Below, piece by piece: positions 32,638 to 43,213 of a stretch of 44,323 bases of DNA (positions are counted from its first letter, which is position 1; the number at the start of each line of letters is the position of its first letter). The notes under the pieces are model-generated. The model did not search any database and was not told the DNA's origin. It was given only the letters and a program-made list of their open reading frames with translations. A program made the position numbers and the translations under genes. Source of the DNA: Clostridiales bacterium (lineage in GTDB: Bacteria > Bacillota > Clostridia > Oscillospirales > Oscillospiraceae); NCBI GenBank assembly GCA_004556345.1, contig SFHQ01000029.1, forward strand, positions 1 through 44,323. Direction: 5' to 3'.

Positions 32638-33333
32638 ATGTACAACATCCTAGTCTGCGACGACGAAAAGGACATTGTGTCCGCATTGACCATCTATCTG
32701 ACCACCGCCGGGTATCAGGTCTTCCCCGCCTACGACGGGACGGAGGCCCTGGACCTGCTCCGCCGGGAGGACATCCACCTGGTCCTGCTGGACATCATGA
32801 TGCCCAAGCTGGACGGCATCGCCGCCCTGACCCGCCTGCGGGAGGCGTCCAACGTGCCGGTGATCCTGCTCACGGCCAAATCCGAGGACACGGACAAAAT
32901 TCAGGGCCTGAATCTGGGGGCGGACGACTATGTCACCAAGCCCTTCAACCCCGTGGAGGTCCTGGCGCGGGTCAAGTCCCAGCTTCGCCGGTATTTGCAG
33001 CTGGGCGGCGGCACCGTCCGCCCCACGGCCCTGCGGCTGGGGGGCATCGCCCTGGACGACCGGACAAAGGAAGTCACCCTGGACGGCGACCCCGTGTCGC
33101 TCACCCCCAGGGAGTATGACATCCTGCACCTGCTCATGGGGTCCCCCGGCACCGTGTTCTCTCCCAAGCGCATCTACCGCGCTGTGTGGGGCGAAGAGCC
33201 GTTCGGGGTGGAGAACGCCGTGGCCGTCCACATCCGTCACCTCCGGGAAAAATTGGAGATCGACCCCTCCGACCCCCGTTATATTAAGGTAGTCTGGGGC
33301 CAGGGGTACAAGATGGAAGGGGGAAAACCATGA
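32638..33333 (+). CDS. OmpR/VanR-type response regulator
   Basis: A 231-residue transcription factor. The receiver domain (1-120) has the acidic pocket D8/D9, the phosphorylated aspartate D52 in LLDIMMPKLDG and the conserved lysine in YVTKPF. The winged-helix DNA-binding domain (about 130-229) ends with RHLREKLEIDPSDPRYIKVV and WGQGYKME. The start at 32638 follows AGAGGTGA; a GTG three codons earlier is less likely. The stop overlaps the kinase start by 4 bp. Gene pairing and sequence are VanR-like, but no van resistance genes are present. Confidence 0.95.
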   Translation: MYNILVCDDEKDIVSALTIYLTTAGYQVFPAYDGTEALDLLRREDIHLVLLDIMMPKLDGIAALTRLREASNVPVILLTAKSEDTDKIQGLNLGADDYVTKPFNPVEVLARVKSQLRRYLQLGGGTVRPTALRLGGIALDDRTKEVTLDGDPVSLTPREYDILHLLMGSPGTVFSPKRIYRAVWGEEPFGVENAVAVHIRHLREKLEIDPSDPRYIKVVWGQGYKMEGGKP

Positions 33334-35456
33334 AACCAACATTACGCCAGCGACCCTGGGCCAGGATCGTGGTCGGCCTCGTCTGTGTCCTGGCCTTGAC
33401 CCTGCTCGCCGCCTGCGGCAGCCAGGTGCTTCTGCTGGCCCAAGGCGGCGCATTCCGGACCAATGGATCTCAACAGATGCGGCAGCAGGCCGCGCAAACG
33501 TTGGCGATGGAATACACGCAAGACGTTGTAGACCAGGCGTATAACTCATCTGTCCAGCCAGAAGAGTCCACTTTGAACCATGTCGTTGAGAGGCCGAATT
33601 TTTTCTATGTGATCCAGGATGAGAACGGGAATGAGATCGCTTCCGGCGGACAAAAGGGCGAGGCCCAGGCCAGCTACTCAGAATATGTCCGCCTGGACAA
33701 CGGCGAGCGGAGCAAAGTTGTCCGTCAGACCTTTGACACCGAGCGGGAGATGCAGGAGTATATCAACAAGCTCTACCAAACCTACGATGATGTCCAGATT
33801 CGAGAGCAATACTCAGCGGATGATGATGTTGCATTAACAGAGGATAGTGCAAGTGAGTCTCCTACGTCCAGCACTTACTACGGTCTCGTTGCTGAGTGTA
33901 TCACCTACGGTGACGAGCGCTTTGTAGAAGTGACCGGTTCCCTGCTCTCTGACATGGTAAGCGAGGGCTATGCCTATGAGTCGCTGGACAATCTGAGTAC
34001 CCTGCTGGCCCGGAGCAGCACCTTGGTCGCCGGGACGATCTTCGGTGGTGTGCTGGCTCTGCTGTGCCTGCTCTTCCTGCTCTGGCCGGACCCCGTTTGG
34101 CCGGGCGTGGAGGAGGAGACGGACGAAGCGGGCGATCTGCCCGGTCTTTGCCGCCGTCGCCCCTGGCTGGACCGGGCTGTGCCCACGGATCTGCTGGTGA
34201 TCGTGGCCGGGATCGTCCTGCTGTGCTGTGCGGCGGCGCTCTCCGATGATTTGAATTACCAATTCATGCCGGGCAATACGATCGCGGCGGCGCTGGTGGG
34301 CAGTCTGATTTTCCTTCCTACCCTCTGCTCCCTGGTCCGCCGGGGGCGGGAGGGGGCGCTGGGTGAAAACCTGCTCTTCCGCCGCATTCTCCATCCCTTC
34401 GGCCGGTTCTTCCGCTGGATGGGCGGGGGCATTCGGGAGACCGTGCAGAAGCTGCCCCTCTTCTGGCAGGCAGGCCTGCTGTTTGTGGGCTTCGGCTTTT
34501 TGGAGCTGCTGTGTCTGCTGGGCGTTTGGAACAACGGCGCTGGGATGGCCCTTCTGTGGCTTCTACTGAAGGTCGTGGAGCTGATCTTCTTCATCCGCCT
34601 GGTGTTGCAGCTGATCCACTTGCAGGCGGGCGGCCAAAAGCTGACCCAAGGGGACCTGAACTACCAGCTCCCGCTGGAAAAGCTCCACGGCCCCTTCCGC
34701 GCCCACGGCGAAGCCCTGAACAACGTCCGCCAGGGCATTCAGCACGCCGTGGAGGAACAGATGAAGAGCGAGCGGATGAAAACGGAGCTGATCACCAACG
34801 TCTCCCACGACATCAAAACGCCCCTGACCGCCATCGTGAGCTACGTGGACCTGCTCAAGCAGGAGCCGATGCCCAACGAGAAGGCCAAGGAATACCTGGA
34901 CGTACTGGACCGCCAGTCTGCCCGCCTGAAAAAGCTGACGGAGGACTTAGTGGAAGCCTCCAAAGCCACCACAGGCAACCTGACCGTCGACCTCCAGCCC
35001 ACGGACGTGAACGTCTTCCTGGGCCAGACCACCGGGGAATATGAGGAGCGCCTGGCCGCCAAGCAGCTGGCCATCTGCCTCACCCCGGCGGAGGGAACGC
35101 CCCGCATCTCCGCCGACGGCCGTCTGCTCTGGCGGGTGTTTGAGAATCTCTTCAGCAACATCCAGAAGTACGCCCAGCCGGGTACGCGGGTGTATCTCAC
35201 CTGCCAGGCCACCGATGAGCAAGTGACCATCATCTTCCGCAACATCTCTGCGGAACCGCTGAACATCTCCGCCGATGAGCTGATGGAGCGCTTTGTCCGG
35301 GGCGATGCTTCCCGGAATACCGAGGGGAGCGGCCTGGGCCTCTCCATCGCCCGGAGCCTCACCCAGCTCCAGCACGGGACCTTCGCTCTGGCGGTGGACG
35401 GGGACCTGTTCAAAGCCATTTTGACCTTCCCCAGGCTGCGGGACGGGGAAGGATAA
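33330..35456 (+). CDS. Membrane sensor histidine kinase (VanS-like)
   Basis: A 708-residue sensor kinase. One N-terminal membrane helix (about 12-35) is followed by an extracellular sensor region (about 40-225). A block of five further hydrophobic segments (about 228-425) follows, an unusual size for a VanS-type protein, and then a HAMP-like linker. The H-box is NVSHDIKTPLTAIVSY with phospho-acceptor H493. The ATPase domain has the N-box ENLFSNIQKYA and the G2 box EGSGLGLSIA. The stimulus is unknown. It is translationally coupled to the response regulator (ATGA overlap) and followed by a terminator. Confidence 0.93.
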   Translation: MKPTLRQRPWARIVVGLVCVLALTLLAACGSQVLLLAQGGAFRTNGSQQMRQQAAQTLAMEYTQDVVDQAYNSSVQPEESTLNHVVERPNFFYVIQDENGNEIASGGQKGEAQASYSEYVRLDNGERSKVVRQTFDTEREMQEYINKLYQTYDDVQIREQYSADDDVALTEDSASESPTSSTYYGLVAECITYGDERFVEVTGSLLSDMVSEGYAYESLDNLSTLLARSSTLVAGTIFGGVLALLCLLFLLWPDPVWPGVEEETDEAGDLPGLCRRRPWLDRAVPTDLLVIVAGIVLLCCAAALSDDLNYQFMPGNTIAAALVGSLIFLPTLCSLVRRGREGALGENLLFRRILHPFGRFFRWMGGGIRETVQKLPLFWQAGLLFVGFGFLELLCLLGVWNNGAGMALLWLLLKVVELIFFIRLVLQLIHLQAGGQKLTQGDLNYQLPLEKLHGPFRAHGEALNNVRQGIQHAVEEQMKSERMKTELITNVSHDIKTPLTAIVSYVDLLKQEPMPNEKAKEYLDVLDRQSARLKKLTEDLVEASKATTGNLTVDLQPTDVNVFLGQTTGEYEERLAAKQLAICLTPAEGTPRISADGRLLWRVFENLFSNIQKYAQPGTRVYLTCQATDEQVTIIFRNISAEPLNISADELMERFVRGDASRNTEGSGLGLSIARSLTQLQHGTFALAVDGDLFKAILTFPRLRDGEG

Positions 35457-35479
35457 CGATCCGCACGAATTGGATGTAA

Positions 35480-35510
35480 GGGACTGCCGTTTTTGCGGCA
35501 GTCCCTTTTG
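35480..35510 (+). terminator. Terminator of the two-component operon
   Basis: GGGACTGCCG (35480-35489) pairs perfectly with CGGCAGTCCC (35496-35505), followed by TTTTG. Confidence 0.85.
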
Positions 35511-35511
35511 C

Positions 35512-35540
35512 TTGACAGGGGTCGTAGGGGACACTATACT
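35512..35540 (+). promoter_or_regulatory. Strong promoter upstream of the COG2426 gene
   Basis: TTGACA (35512-35517) and TATACT (35535-35540) are separated by 17 bp, immediately after the preceding terminator. Confidence 0.8.
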
Positions 35541-35584
35541 GTATAGAGCAAACGATGTCACCCGATTCTCCAAAGGAGTTCATC

Positions 35585-36049
35585 TTGGAAGAAAACCTAC
35601 TCCACTGCGCCGCCACCCTGGGCATGGCGGCGGTCCCTGTGGTCGAGCTGCGGGGTGCCATTCCCTTCGGGCTGGCCTTTGGTCTGCCGGCAGATCTCGT
35701 CTTTCTGCTGGCCGTGGTGGGCAATATGCTGCCCATGCCCTTTCTGTTGTTTTTCGTGCGAAAGGTCTTTCGCCTGCTCCGCCAGCGGCCCTGGTGGGGG
35801 GAGAAGATCGACCGCCTGGAATCCCGCGCCCATCTCAAGGGGCGCATGGTCCGAAAATATCGGATCCTGGGGCTGATCATTTTGGTCGCCATCCCCCTCC
35901 CCGGCACGGGCGCCTGGACGGGGGCGCTGGTGGCGACGATCTTCCGCATCCCCATTCGGAAAGCCCTGCCCGCCCTGCTGATCGGCGTGCTCATCGCCGG
36001 GGCCATCGTGACCGCCGTCTCCTGCGGCGTGATCTCCCTCTGGGTCTAA
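35585..36049 (+). CDS. COG2426 small multidrug export-like membrane protein
   Basis: A 154-residue membrane protein of the COG2426 group annotated as putative small multidrug exporters. The motifs are VVELRGAIPFGLAFGLP near the N-terminus and the VAIPLPGTGAWTGAL segment, with about four hydrophobic helices. The export role is a family label, not demonstrated here. I chose TTG at 35585 because AAAGGAG lies 6 nt before it; the ATG at 35555 would leave a roughly 8-nt leader and no ribosome site. The deacetylase gene follows after 54 bp. Confidence 0.83.
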   Translation: MEENLLHCAATLGMAAVPVVELRGAIPFGLAFGLPADLVFLLAVVGNMLPMPFLLFFVRKVFRLLRQRPWWGEKIDRLESRAHLKGRMVRKYRILGLIILVAIPLPGTGAWTGALVATIFRIPIRKALPALLIGVLIAGAIVTAVSCGVISLWV

Positions 36050-36103
36050 TGGACCCGCCGCCGCGCATAGACTGTACGGTATGATCGGAGGGGGGCGCGG
36101 CAG

Positions 36104-36853
36104 ATGGGAACGCGGAGGACACGCAGGTTTTGGTTGTGCTGGGCTTTGGCCCTGGCGGTGACGGCGGTCTGGACCATATCGGCCTCTCCCGTCCAAACGA
36201 GCCAGCCCGTCGGCGGCGCAGACCACGGGAGCTATGTGGCCCTGACCTTTGACGACGGCCCCTGGCCGGGCACCACCAACACCCTTTTGGACGGCCTGGC
36301 CCAGCGGGGCGTAAAGGCCACGTTTTTTCTGGTGGGCGAGCAGGTGGCGGACCGAGCCGAGACCGTCCGCCGCATGGCCGACGAGGGGCACCAGATCGGC
36401 CTGCACACCTGGCACCACGTTTCCTTGAAGGGCATGACGCCCGACCAGATCACATCCCAATTAGACCAGACCCGCGCCGCCATCCGCGAGATCGTCGGGC
36501 CGGTGGACCTGATGCTCCGCCCGCCCTACGGCTTTGTGGACGACACCCTGCGGCAGTGGGCCAAGGCCCCCATCATCTGCTGGTCCTTAGATACCGAGGA
36601 CTGGAAAGACCCCACCCCGTCCCGCATCACGGCGGATATTCTGCGCCAGGTGAAGGACGGGGACATCATTCTCATGCACGATATTTTTGACACCTCCGTG
36701 ACGGCGGCTCTGGCTGCGGTGGACCAACTGCTGGCCCAGGGCTATCGGCTCGTTACGGTGGAAGAATTGTTCGCCCAGCGCGGGCAGGACCCACAGCCGG
36801 GAGCAGTCTATTGCAGCCTCCCCCCGGCGCAGAAGGAGGAAGTAGAACCATGA
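36104..36853 (+). CDS. Secreted polysaccharide deacetylase (NodB domain)
   Basis: A 249-residue carbohydrate esterase family 4 enzyme with an uncleaved or cleaved N-terminal hydrophobic segment (residues 9-27). The motifs are TFDDGP (catalytic base D50, metal ligand D51), HTWHH (metal ligands H101 and H105), RPPYG, LDTEDW and ILMHD. The enzyme removes N- or O-acetyl groups from peptidoglycan or another surface glycan. The following SpoIID-like gene overlaps by 4 bp, which points to peptidoglycan remodelling, possibly during sporulation. Confidence 0.93.
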   Translation: MGTRRTRRFWLCWALALAVTAVWTISASPVQTSQPVGGADHGSYVALTFDDGPWPGTTNTLLDGLAQRGVKATFFLVGEQVADRAETVRRMADEGHQIGLHTWHHVSLKGMTPDQITSQLDQTRAAIREIVGPVDLMLRPPYGFVDDTLRQWAKAPIICWSLDTEDWKDPTPSRITADILRQVKDGDIILMHDIFDTSVTAALAAVDQLLAQGYRLVTVEELFAQRGQDPQPGAVYCSLPPAQKEEVEP

Positions 36854-37848
36854 AAAAGATCATCGGCGTGGCCATCTTAGCGGCGGCCGCCGTATTTGTC
36901 CTGGCGGCGCTCATCCACCAGGGCCAGAAGCAGGAGAACCAGGACCCGCAAGTGGAGACGCAGCAGGAGGTCGCCCTGCCCGACAGCGGACACACGCTCA
37001 GGATCCAGGGCAGCGACGGCCAGATCACCCAGATGGATCTGAACCAATATCTCTGGGGCGTGGTGGCAGCAGAGATGCCCGCTTCGTTCCACGAAGAGGC
37101 TCTGAAGGCCCAGGCCGTGGCCGCCCGGACCTACGCCCTCCACCGGGGCACAACCAACAACCACCCCGACGCCGACCTCTGCACCGACTACCGCTGCTGC
37201 CAGGCCTGGATCGCCAAGGACCAGGCCCAGAGCAACTGGGGGGACAAGGCCATCGAGTACACCAATAAAATTACCGCCGCCGTGGCGGACACGGCCAACC
37301 AAGTGATCCTCTACGATGGTCAGCTTATCGACGCCGTCTTCCACTCCTCCTCCGCCAGCGCCACCCAGGACGCCGTGGAGGTCTGGGGCAACAGTGTCCC
37401 CTACCTGCAAAGCGTCACTTCCCCGGAGGGGGACGGTGTGCCCGACTATGAGAGCCAAGTGACCTTCTCCAGCCAGGAATTCAAGGACAAGTTCTCCGCC
37501 GCCCAGCCCGACGCCGTCTTCGGCGATGACCCCGCCGCCTGGGTCACGGACACCCAGCGCACCACCGGCGGCAGCGTCCACAGCGTCACCATCGGCGGCG
37601 TCACCGTCACCGGTGCCCAGGCCCGGACCATCTTCGGCCTGCGCTCGGCCACCTTCACCCTGACCTACGCCGACGGCATCTTCACGTTTTCCGTCACCGG
37701 CTTCGGCCACGGCGTGGGCATGAGCCAATACGGTGCCGACGCCATGGCAGAAGAAGGCAAGACCTATTCCGAGATCTTACAGCACTACTACACCGGCGTG
37801 ACCGTGGAGGAGTGCCCAGCAGAGTTTTTTAAGGAGGCCACCCCGTGA
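36850..37848 (+). CDS. SpoIID/LytB-domain peptidoglycan lytic enzyme
   Basis: A 332-residue SpoIID-family protein with an N-terminal membrane anchor (residues 4-22). The core motif LWGVVAAEMPASFHEEALKA contains the catalytic glutamate (E75), followed by AQAVAARTYAL. CTDYRCCQAW holds the conserved cysteines C111 and C116/C117. The family contains GFGHGVGMSQYGA, here near the C-terminus. SpoIID is a lytic transglycosylase that cuts denuded glycan strands during engulfment. The start at 36850 (MKKIIG) follows AGAAGGAGG. The upstream deacetylase and this protein are translationally coupled. This may be SpoIID itself or a paralogue; the standard spoIID neighbours are absent. Confidence 0.9.
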   Translation: MKKIIGVAILAAAAVFVLAALIHQGQKQENQDPQVETQQEVALPDSGHTLRIQGSDGQITQMDLNQYLWGVVAAEMPASFHEEALKAQAVAARTYALHRGTTNNHPDADLCTDYRCCQAWIAKDQAQSNWGDKAIEYTNKITAAVADTANQVILYDGQLIDAVFHSSSASATQDAVEVWGNSVPYLQSVTSPEGDGVPDYESQVTFSSQEFKDKFSAAQPDAVFGDDPAAWVTDTQRTTGGSVHSVTIGGVTVTGAQARTIFGLRSATFTLTYADGIFTFSVTGFGHGVGMSQYGADAMAEEGKTYSEILQHYYTGVTVEECPAEFFKEATP

Positions 37849-38540
37849 TCACCACCCTGCTCTGGGATCTAGACAACACATTATTAGATTTCCCCTCTGC
37901 CGAGCGCCAGGCGCTCATCACGACCTTTGCCGATTTCACCCTCGGCCCCTGTTCCCCCGACCTGCTGGTTCGGTACTCTGCCCTCAACGCCCGTTGGTGG
38001 CGGCGGTTGGAGGAGGGGGACGTGACCAAGGCCGAGCTGCTCCCCGGCCGGTTCCGGGAGTTCTTTGCCGCCGAGGGCATTGCCTGCACGGAGTACGATG
38101 CCTTCAACGCCGCCTATCAGCACCATCTGGGCGACACCATCGTCTTTCTGGACAATGGCTATGAGCTGGTCAAAGACCTGCACGGCCAGGTGAAGCAATA
38201 CCTCGTCACCAACGGCAGCTTGCAGGCCCAGACCCGGAAGCTGAAACGTTCCGGCTTGGGGGAGCTGTTTGACGGCGTGTTCATCTCCGAGGTGGTGGGC
38301 GCGGAAAAGCCCAGCCGGGCGTTTTTCGACGCCGTGCTCTCCGCCATCGGGCCGGTGGACAAGGAGGAGCTTTTGCTCATCGGCGACTCCCTCACCAGCG
38401 ACATGGCCGGGGGCTGCGGGGCGGGCATCCCCTGCTGCTGGTACGACCCCAAGGGCCTGCCGGTGCCGGAGGACCTGCCCATCCGCCATACCATTCGGAA
38501 TCTCAACGAGATCCCTTCTATTTTGGCGGCGCATCGATAA
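37845..38540 (+). CDS. YjjG-like HAD nucleotidase
   Basis: A 231-residue HAD phosphatase. Motif I is WDLDNTLLDF, motif II is the VTNGS segment, the conserved lysine lies in GAEKPSRAFF, and motif IV is IGDSLTSDMAGG. The NGS-containing motif and length match YjjG, which dephosphorylates non-canonical pyrimidine nucleotides. The start is GTG at 37845, after AAGGAGG, overlapping the preceding stop (GTGA). Confidence 0.9.
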   Translation: MITTLLWDLDNTLLDFPSAERQALITTFADFTLGPCSPDLLVRYSALNARWWRRLEEGDVTKAELLPGRFREFFAAEGIACTEYDAFNAAYQHHLGDTIVFLDNGYELVKDLHGQVKQYLVTNGSLQAQTRKLKRSGLGELFDGVFISEVVGAEKPSRAFFDAVLSAIGPVDKEELLLIGDSLTSDMAGGCGAGIPCCWYDPKGLPVPEDLPIRHTIRNLNEIPSILAAHR

Positions 38541-38568
38541 AATTTAAATCATTACGAGAAAATTAGGG

Positions 38569-38596
38569 TTGATTTTTCTTTCCAACGTACTATAAT
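38569..38596 (+). promoter_or_regulatory. Promoter of the surface-protein gene
   Basis: TTGATT (38569-38574) and a perfect TATAAT (38591-38596) are separated by 16 bp, in an AT-rich gap. Confidence 0.65.
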
Positions 38597-38637
38597 CACA
38601 TAGTAAAACTAGGAAAGAAAGTGAGGCACCCCTTCCC

Positions 38638-41600
38638 ATGAGCGCAAATCCCCTTCCCAAACGCCTTCTGAGCCTAGTGCTGACGTTATGTATGGTGATT
38701 TCTTTGGTACCCATGTCAGCCCTGGCGGAAGGAGATCCCAGCAGCGACCCCAACAGGGTCGACAACGCGATCGTCAACGGCAGCTTTGAGAAGCCTGGTC
38801 AGACAAAAATGCTTGCTCCTCAGCTGGAGGCCCAAACGGTCCCCGGCTGGTCTACAACGGCAACAGGTCACCTGATTGAATTCGGTGTAAACATCGGAAG
38901 AAGCTATGCCCCCCAATTGTGGGGAAGTGACAAGAGTATCCCGAACGGAAACCAGTTCGCCGAGCTGAACGCAGATGAGGTCAGCACGCTCTACCAGAAC
39001 GTCAGCACCGTCGGCGGCCACATCTACGAGTGGGGCCTCTCCCACCGGGGGCGTGAGGGGACAGACACCATGGCCCTCATCATCGGCCCCCATCAGGACA
39101 ACGCCCCCGCCAAACCCGACAAAACCGGCCAGGACCAGTTCATGCGGCTGACGGATTGGGTCAAGAGAAATGCGAAAACTTTGGGTGTGACCGTCCCAAC
39201 AGACGGCTGCTCCCAGCGCATCACCGTCTACTCGAAAAAGTTTGACGAAAACGGCGGCTTCCTGAACAACACCGGCAGCGAAAGCCCCTTCAGCACCGCC
39301 CCCTCCAACCTCTACACCGAGACTTGGAGCGTCTGGATCATCGCCACGGGCAACCAGTCCTGGGGCAGCTACGGCACCCACAACCGTAACTATAATCCCC
39401 TAAAGGGCATCGGCGGCGGCATCGGGTGCAGCTACACCGTCCCGGCGAGGCAGACCGAGACGACCTTTGCCTTTTGCTCCTATTCCTCATCTGGATCTGG
39501 TGGATTGACCGTGGGCAACCTGCTCGACAACATCACCTTCTCCCTGTACCACAACGTCACCTTCACCACCACCGCCGGGGGAGAAGGCACGGTCAGCGCG
39601 GAGATCCAGGGCGCGACCCAAACCGTGGACTTCTCAGACAAAAACGCCATCGACGTCCCCGTCCGCAACAACCGGCAGATGACCCTCACCGCCCCGGCCA
39701 CGGCGGATTCCGGAGTGACGACCTTCGTGGGGGCCTACATCACCCGGCACAGCACGGATGGTTCCTCCACAAAGTTTGTGGACAAAAGCCAGTGGCAGCG
39801 GACGCAGAATGGAACCAGCTACACCTACACCGGCAAAGTCACCGCCCCGACGGACGTGGTCCTCGTTTTCGTCCGGTCCCCGGCCGTGACGTATGACGCC
39901 AACGGCGGTGACAAATACGTCCATACGCTGGGTGCGCAGGAGCCAACCGACGTGGTCAGCTTCGCCGCAGACACCAAACCATACACTTCCCACGAAGCCA
40001 CCGCCAGCAAGAAGAACGGCTGGGTGTTTGACGGCTGGCTGCTGGCGCGGGCCGGGAACGAGGGGCGGGTCCTGCCCGCAAAGCATACCGTCTCTTATGA
40101 CAACGGGACCTTCACCTTCACAGATGAAACAGGACAAAAGCGAGCAGAGATCAAGGCCAACGGCGTAGCGCTGCTGGCCCAGTGGAGATGGCAGCAGACC
40201 TTCCAGACCCAGCTCCAGCAGGGAGACACCGTGAAGGAAGATAAGGCTTGCGGCACCATCACAAAAAACGGCCAAACAGCCGATACCTACAACGCCGCCA
40301 CCGGCGAGCAGGTGACTGTCACCGCCAACGCGAAACCCGGTTACGCCTTCCTGGGCTGGTACCGCACCATCGACGGCCAGCTCCAGCTGGTCAGCCAAGA
40401 GCAGACCTACGCATACACCGTCGGCAAGCAGGGCGTGCAGACCGTGTACGCCCGCTTCGCCAAGACCTACACCATCACCTACGCCTGGGACAAAAACAAC
40501 AGCCCCACGGGCTAGACCATTCCGGAAACAGACACCGCAACGGCGGGAACGACTTATCCGCTTTCCCAGGCCTTTGTGCCGCAGCAGACGACAGTTTCCG
40601 CCACGGTGAATGGCGTGCCCGGAAATTGGGTCTTCCAGGGCTGGAAGAAGGATGGAAAAGGAGAGGTCCTTGGGGCAGAGATCGCGAACGTCCAAGAGGA
40701 TATGCACTTGGTCGGCAGCTGGGACTTCATCCCCAACGCACAGTATGACCTGAGCTACTCCATGGGAGACACGGAACACTGCTGGATCCCCAGCGGCGGC
40801 CTGGGGAGCATCGCTTCCAGCGAACATTACGCTGGGGACACCGTCACCAGCGCAGCAGCGCCGACGATCCCGGCGGCGGAGAACACCATCCTGGCGGCCA
40901 ACGGAACGACCTTCCAGGGCACCTGGACATTCCAAGGCTGGAAGCGCAGTGACAACGACAAGATCGTGAACGAAAAGGCCGAGTTTACGATGCCCAACCA
41001 CGACCTGACCCTGACGGCACAGTGGACCTTTAAGCCCAACACCTACAAAGTAGAGTATAATTAATCTGAACGACGGCACCGGCACGGTACCAGAGGCACA
41101 CACCAGCTATGCATATACCGAACTGAACGGCAAGGACGGCGCAGAGAAGCCCGACGGCATCCCCTTTGGGGCCAGCCTGACAGTCCAGAACTTTACCGGG
41201 ACTGCACCAGACGGGACATACTTCGCAGGCTGGGGCTTACATCGGGACGCCAACGCCCTGTATGAGCCTGAGGAATCCGTCAACAACGAGAGCCTGGAAG
41301 TAACAACTAGTGGAGAAACGATCACACTCTACGCCATCTACAAAAACATTGGAACGGTCACCGTGGAGTTTGCCGAGAACGATGCGAACAGAGGTTCCGT
41401 AGATGTCCGCCAGGGAAGTTTTTCGGAGACCAAAGGAACGCTCAGCGGTGGTGCAGTGCAGTCTGTGGCCACGGCGAAACCGGGCTATCACTTTACCGGC
41501 TGGAAATGCGAAATCAACGGGAACACAACGGATACAGGAACCTTAACAGTCTCAGCCAGCCAAGTGCAGGAACTATTTACTGAGAACCCGGAGCAGAGGG

Positions 41601-43192
41601 TTTTCCGCTTTACCGCACAGTTCGAGCCGAACCAGTTTAACGTTCAGTTTCAGAAAAACGCAGAGGATGCAACAGGGAACATGGCTAGCCAGACCTTCCA
41701 GTATGCAGGAACAGAAAACGTTTATCTGAACCCGAACGCTTTTGTCCGCCCCGGTTATCGTTTTCTGGGCTGGTCGGAGACCAGCGGCAAACAAGGCGTT
41801 GTGTATGCGGACCAAGCCAAGTTCCAGGGCGTGACCCACTACCAAGGCAATGAGATCATCAACAACGCTACCATCACCCTCTATGCCCAGTGGGAGAAGT
41901 TGCTGGACATCACCATTGACTACACCCCCTTCCCGGAGGACTTGGGCAAGGTCACGCTGAACTCGCCGCAGGAAGAAGAACCTTCAGAAGAGGATCTGGT
42001 TCCCCACTCCATCTACACGGTTTCCGAAAAAGGCAGCCCGGACCATCAGGTCCATACCTTCCAGGGCGCGACCGCCCAGCCAAAGGACGGCTGTACCTTC
42101 AAGGGTTGGTATGACCAGCAGGAGAACCAGTGTTCTAAAGACCTGAGCTTTGTCCCCAAGGCCGGGACAGACAACCTGTATCAAAGCGGGTCCTACGTGG
42201 CCGTGTTTGAGGCCCAGCAATACACCCTCCACTTCGATGCCAACGGCGGGGAGGGGACGATGGGGGACCTGACGTACACGCATGGGCAGGACCAGTCTTT
42301 GACGAAGTGCGGCTTTACCCGGGCCGGCTATGATTTCCTGGGCTGGGCCACGGCGGCGGACGGCAACGTGGCGTACCACGACCAGCAGAGCCTGTCGATC
42401 ACGCAGGACACGACGCTTTACGCCGTCTGGAAGCAGCAGCCGAACCAGGGCGGCAGCGGCGGCGGCCACCACAACAGCGGCGGGACCCAGGAGAACCCGG
42501 ACGAGACGCCGCCCACGACCTTGAACGACACCGATCACTACGCCTACATCGTCGGCTATGAGGACGGGACGATCCGCCCCAACGGGCACATCACGCGGGC
42601 AGAGGCCGCGACGGTCTTTTTTCGCCTCCTGACGGACAAGGCCAGAGACGCGAACCTGACCGACCGGAGCCCCTACCCTGACGTGTCGGCCGGGGACTGG
42701 TACAACAAGGCCGTCGCCACCCTCTCCCGCATGGGCATCCTGTCCGGGTATGAGGACGGGAGCTTCCGGCCCAACGCCACGGTGACGCGGGCGGAGTTCG
42801 CCGCCATGGCGGCCCGGTTCGACACCGAGGCCAAGCCCGTGGACACACCCTTCACCGACCTGACCGGCTGCTGGGCCGCCGACGAGATCGCCAAGGCCTA
42901 CGGCAAGGGCTGGGTCAACGGCTACGGGGACAATACGTTCCGGCCCAACGGCCCGATCACCCGGGCCGAAGCCGTGACCCTCATCAACCGCGTCCTCCGG
43001 CGCCTGCCGGAGACGGACAAGGATCTGCTGCCCGACGAGCGGACCTGGCCGGACAACCCCGAAACGTTTTGGGGCTACCTGGCCCTCCAGGAGGCCAGCA
43101 ACTCCCACCTCTATGACCGCAAAAGTGATGGCTATGAGACCCAGACCAAGATCCTGCCGTCCAGAGATTGGTCCCAGGAGTTTGAGCAGTAA
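38638..43192 (+). pseudogene. SLH-anchored InlB-repeat surface protein, interrupted by stop and frameshift
   Basis: One long secreted protein of about 1,516 codons once read continuously. A signal peptide (about residues 1-30, ending MSALAEG) is followed by a domain containing NAIVNGSFEKPG and GNQFAELNADEVSTLYQNV, probably a beta-sandwich binding domain. Many InlB/Flg_new-type repeats with xGWxx(G) turns come next. A G/H/P-rich linker (42445-42520) and three SLH domains (about 42539-42631, 42669-42821, 42846-42998) anchor it to the cell wall. The reading frame stops at TAG (40513-40515), continues in the same frame to TAA at 41062, then shifts after a TAATTAAT duplication (41058-41065). Beyond it the +1 frame runs to the SLH domains and the stop at 43192. 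Without the SLH part, any translated product would be released from the cell. Alternatives are phase variation or sequencing errors. Confidence 0.85.
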
Positions 43193-43213
43193 CGAAACAC
43201 GGTTTCCGCACAA

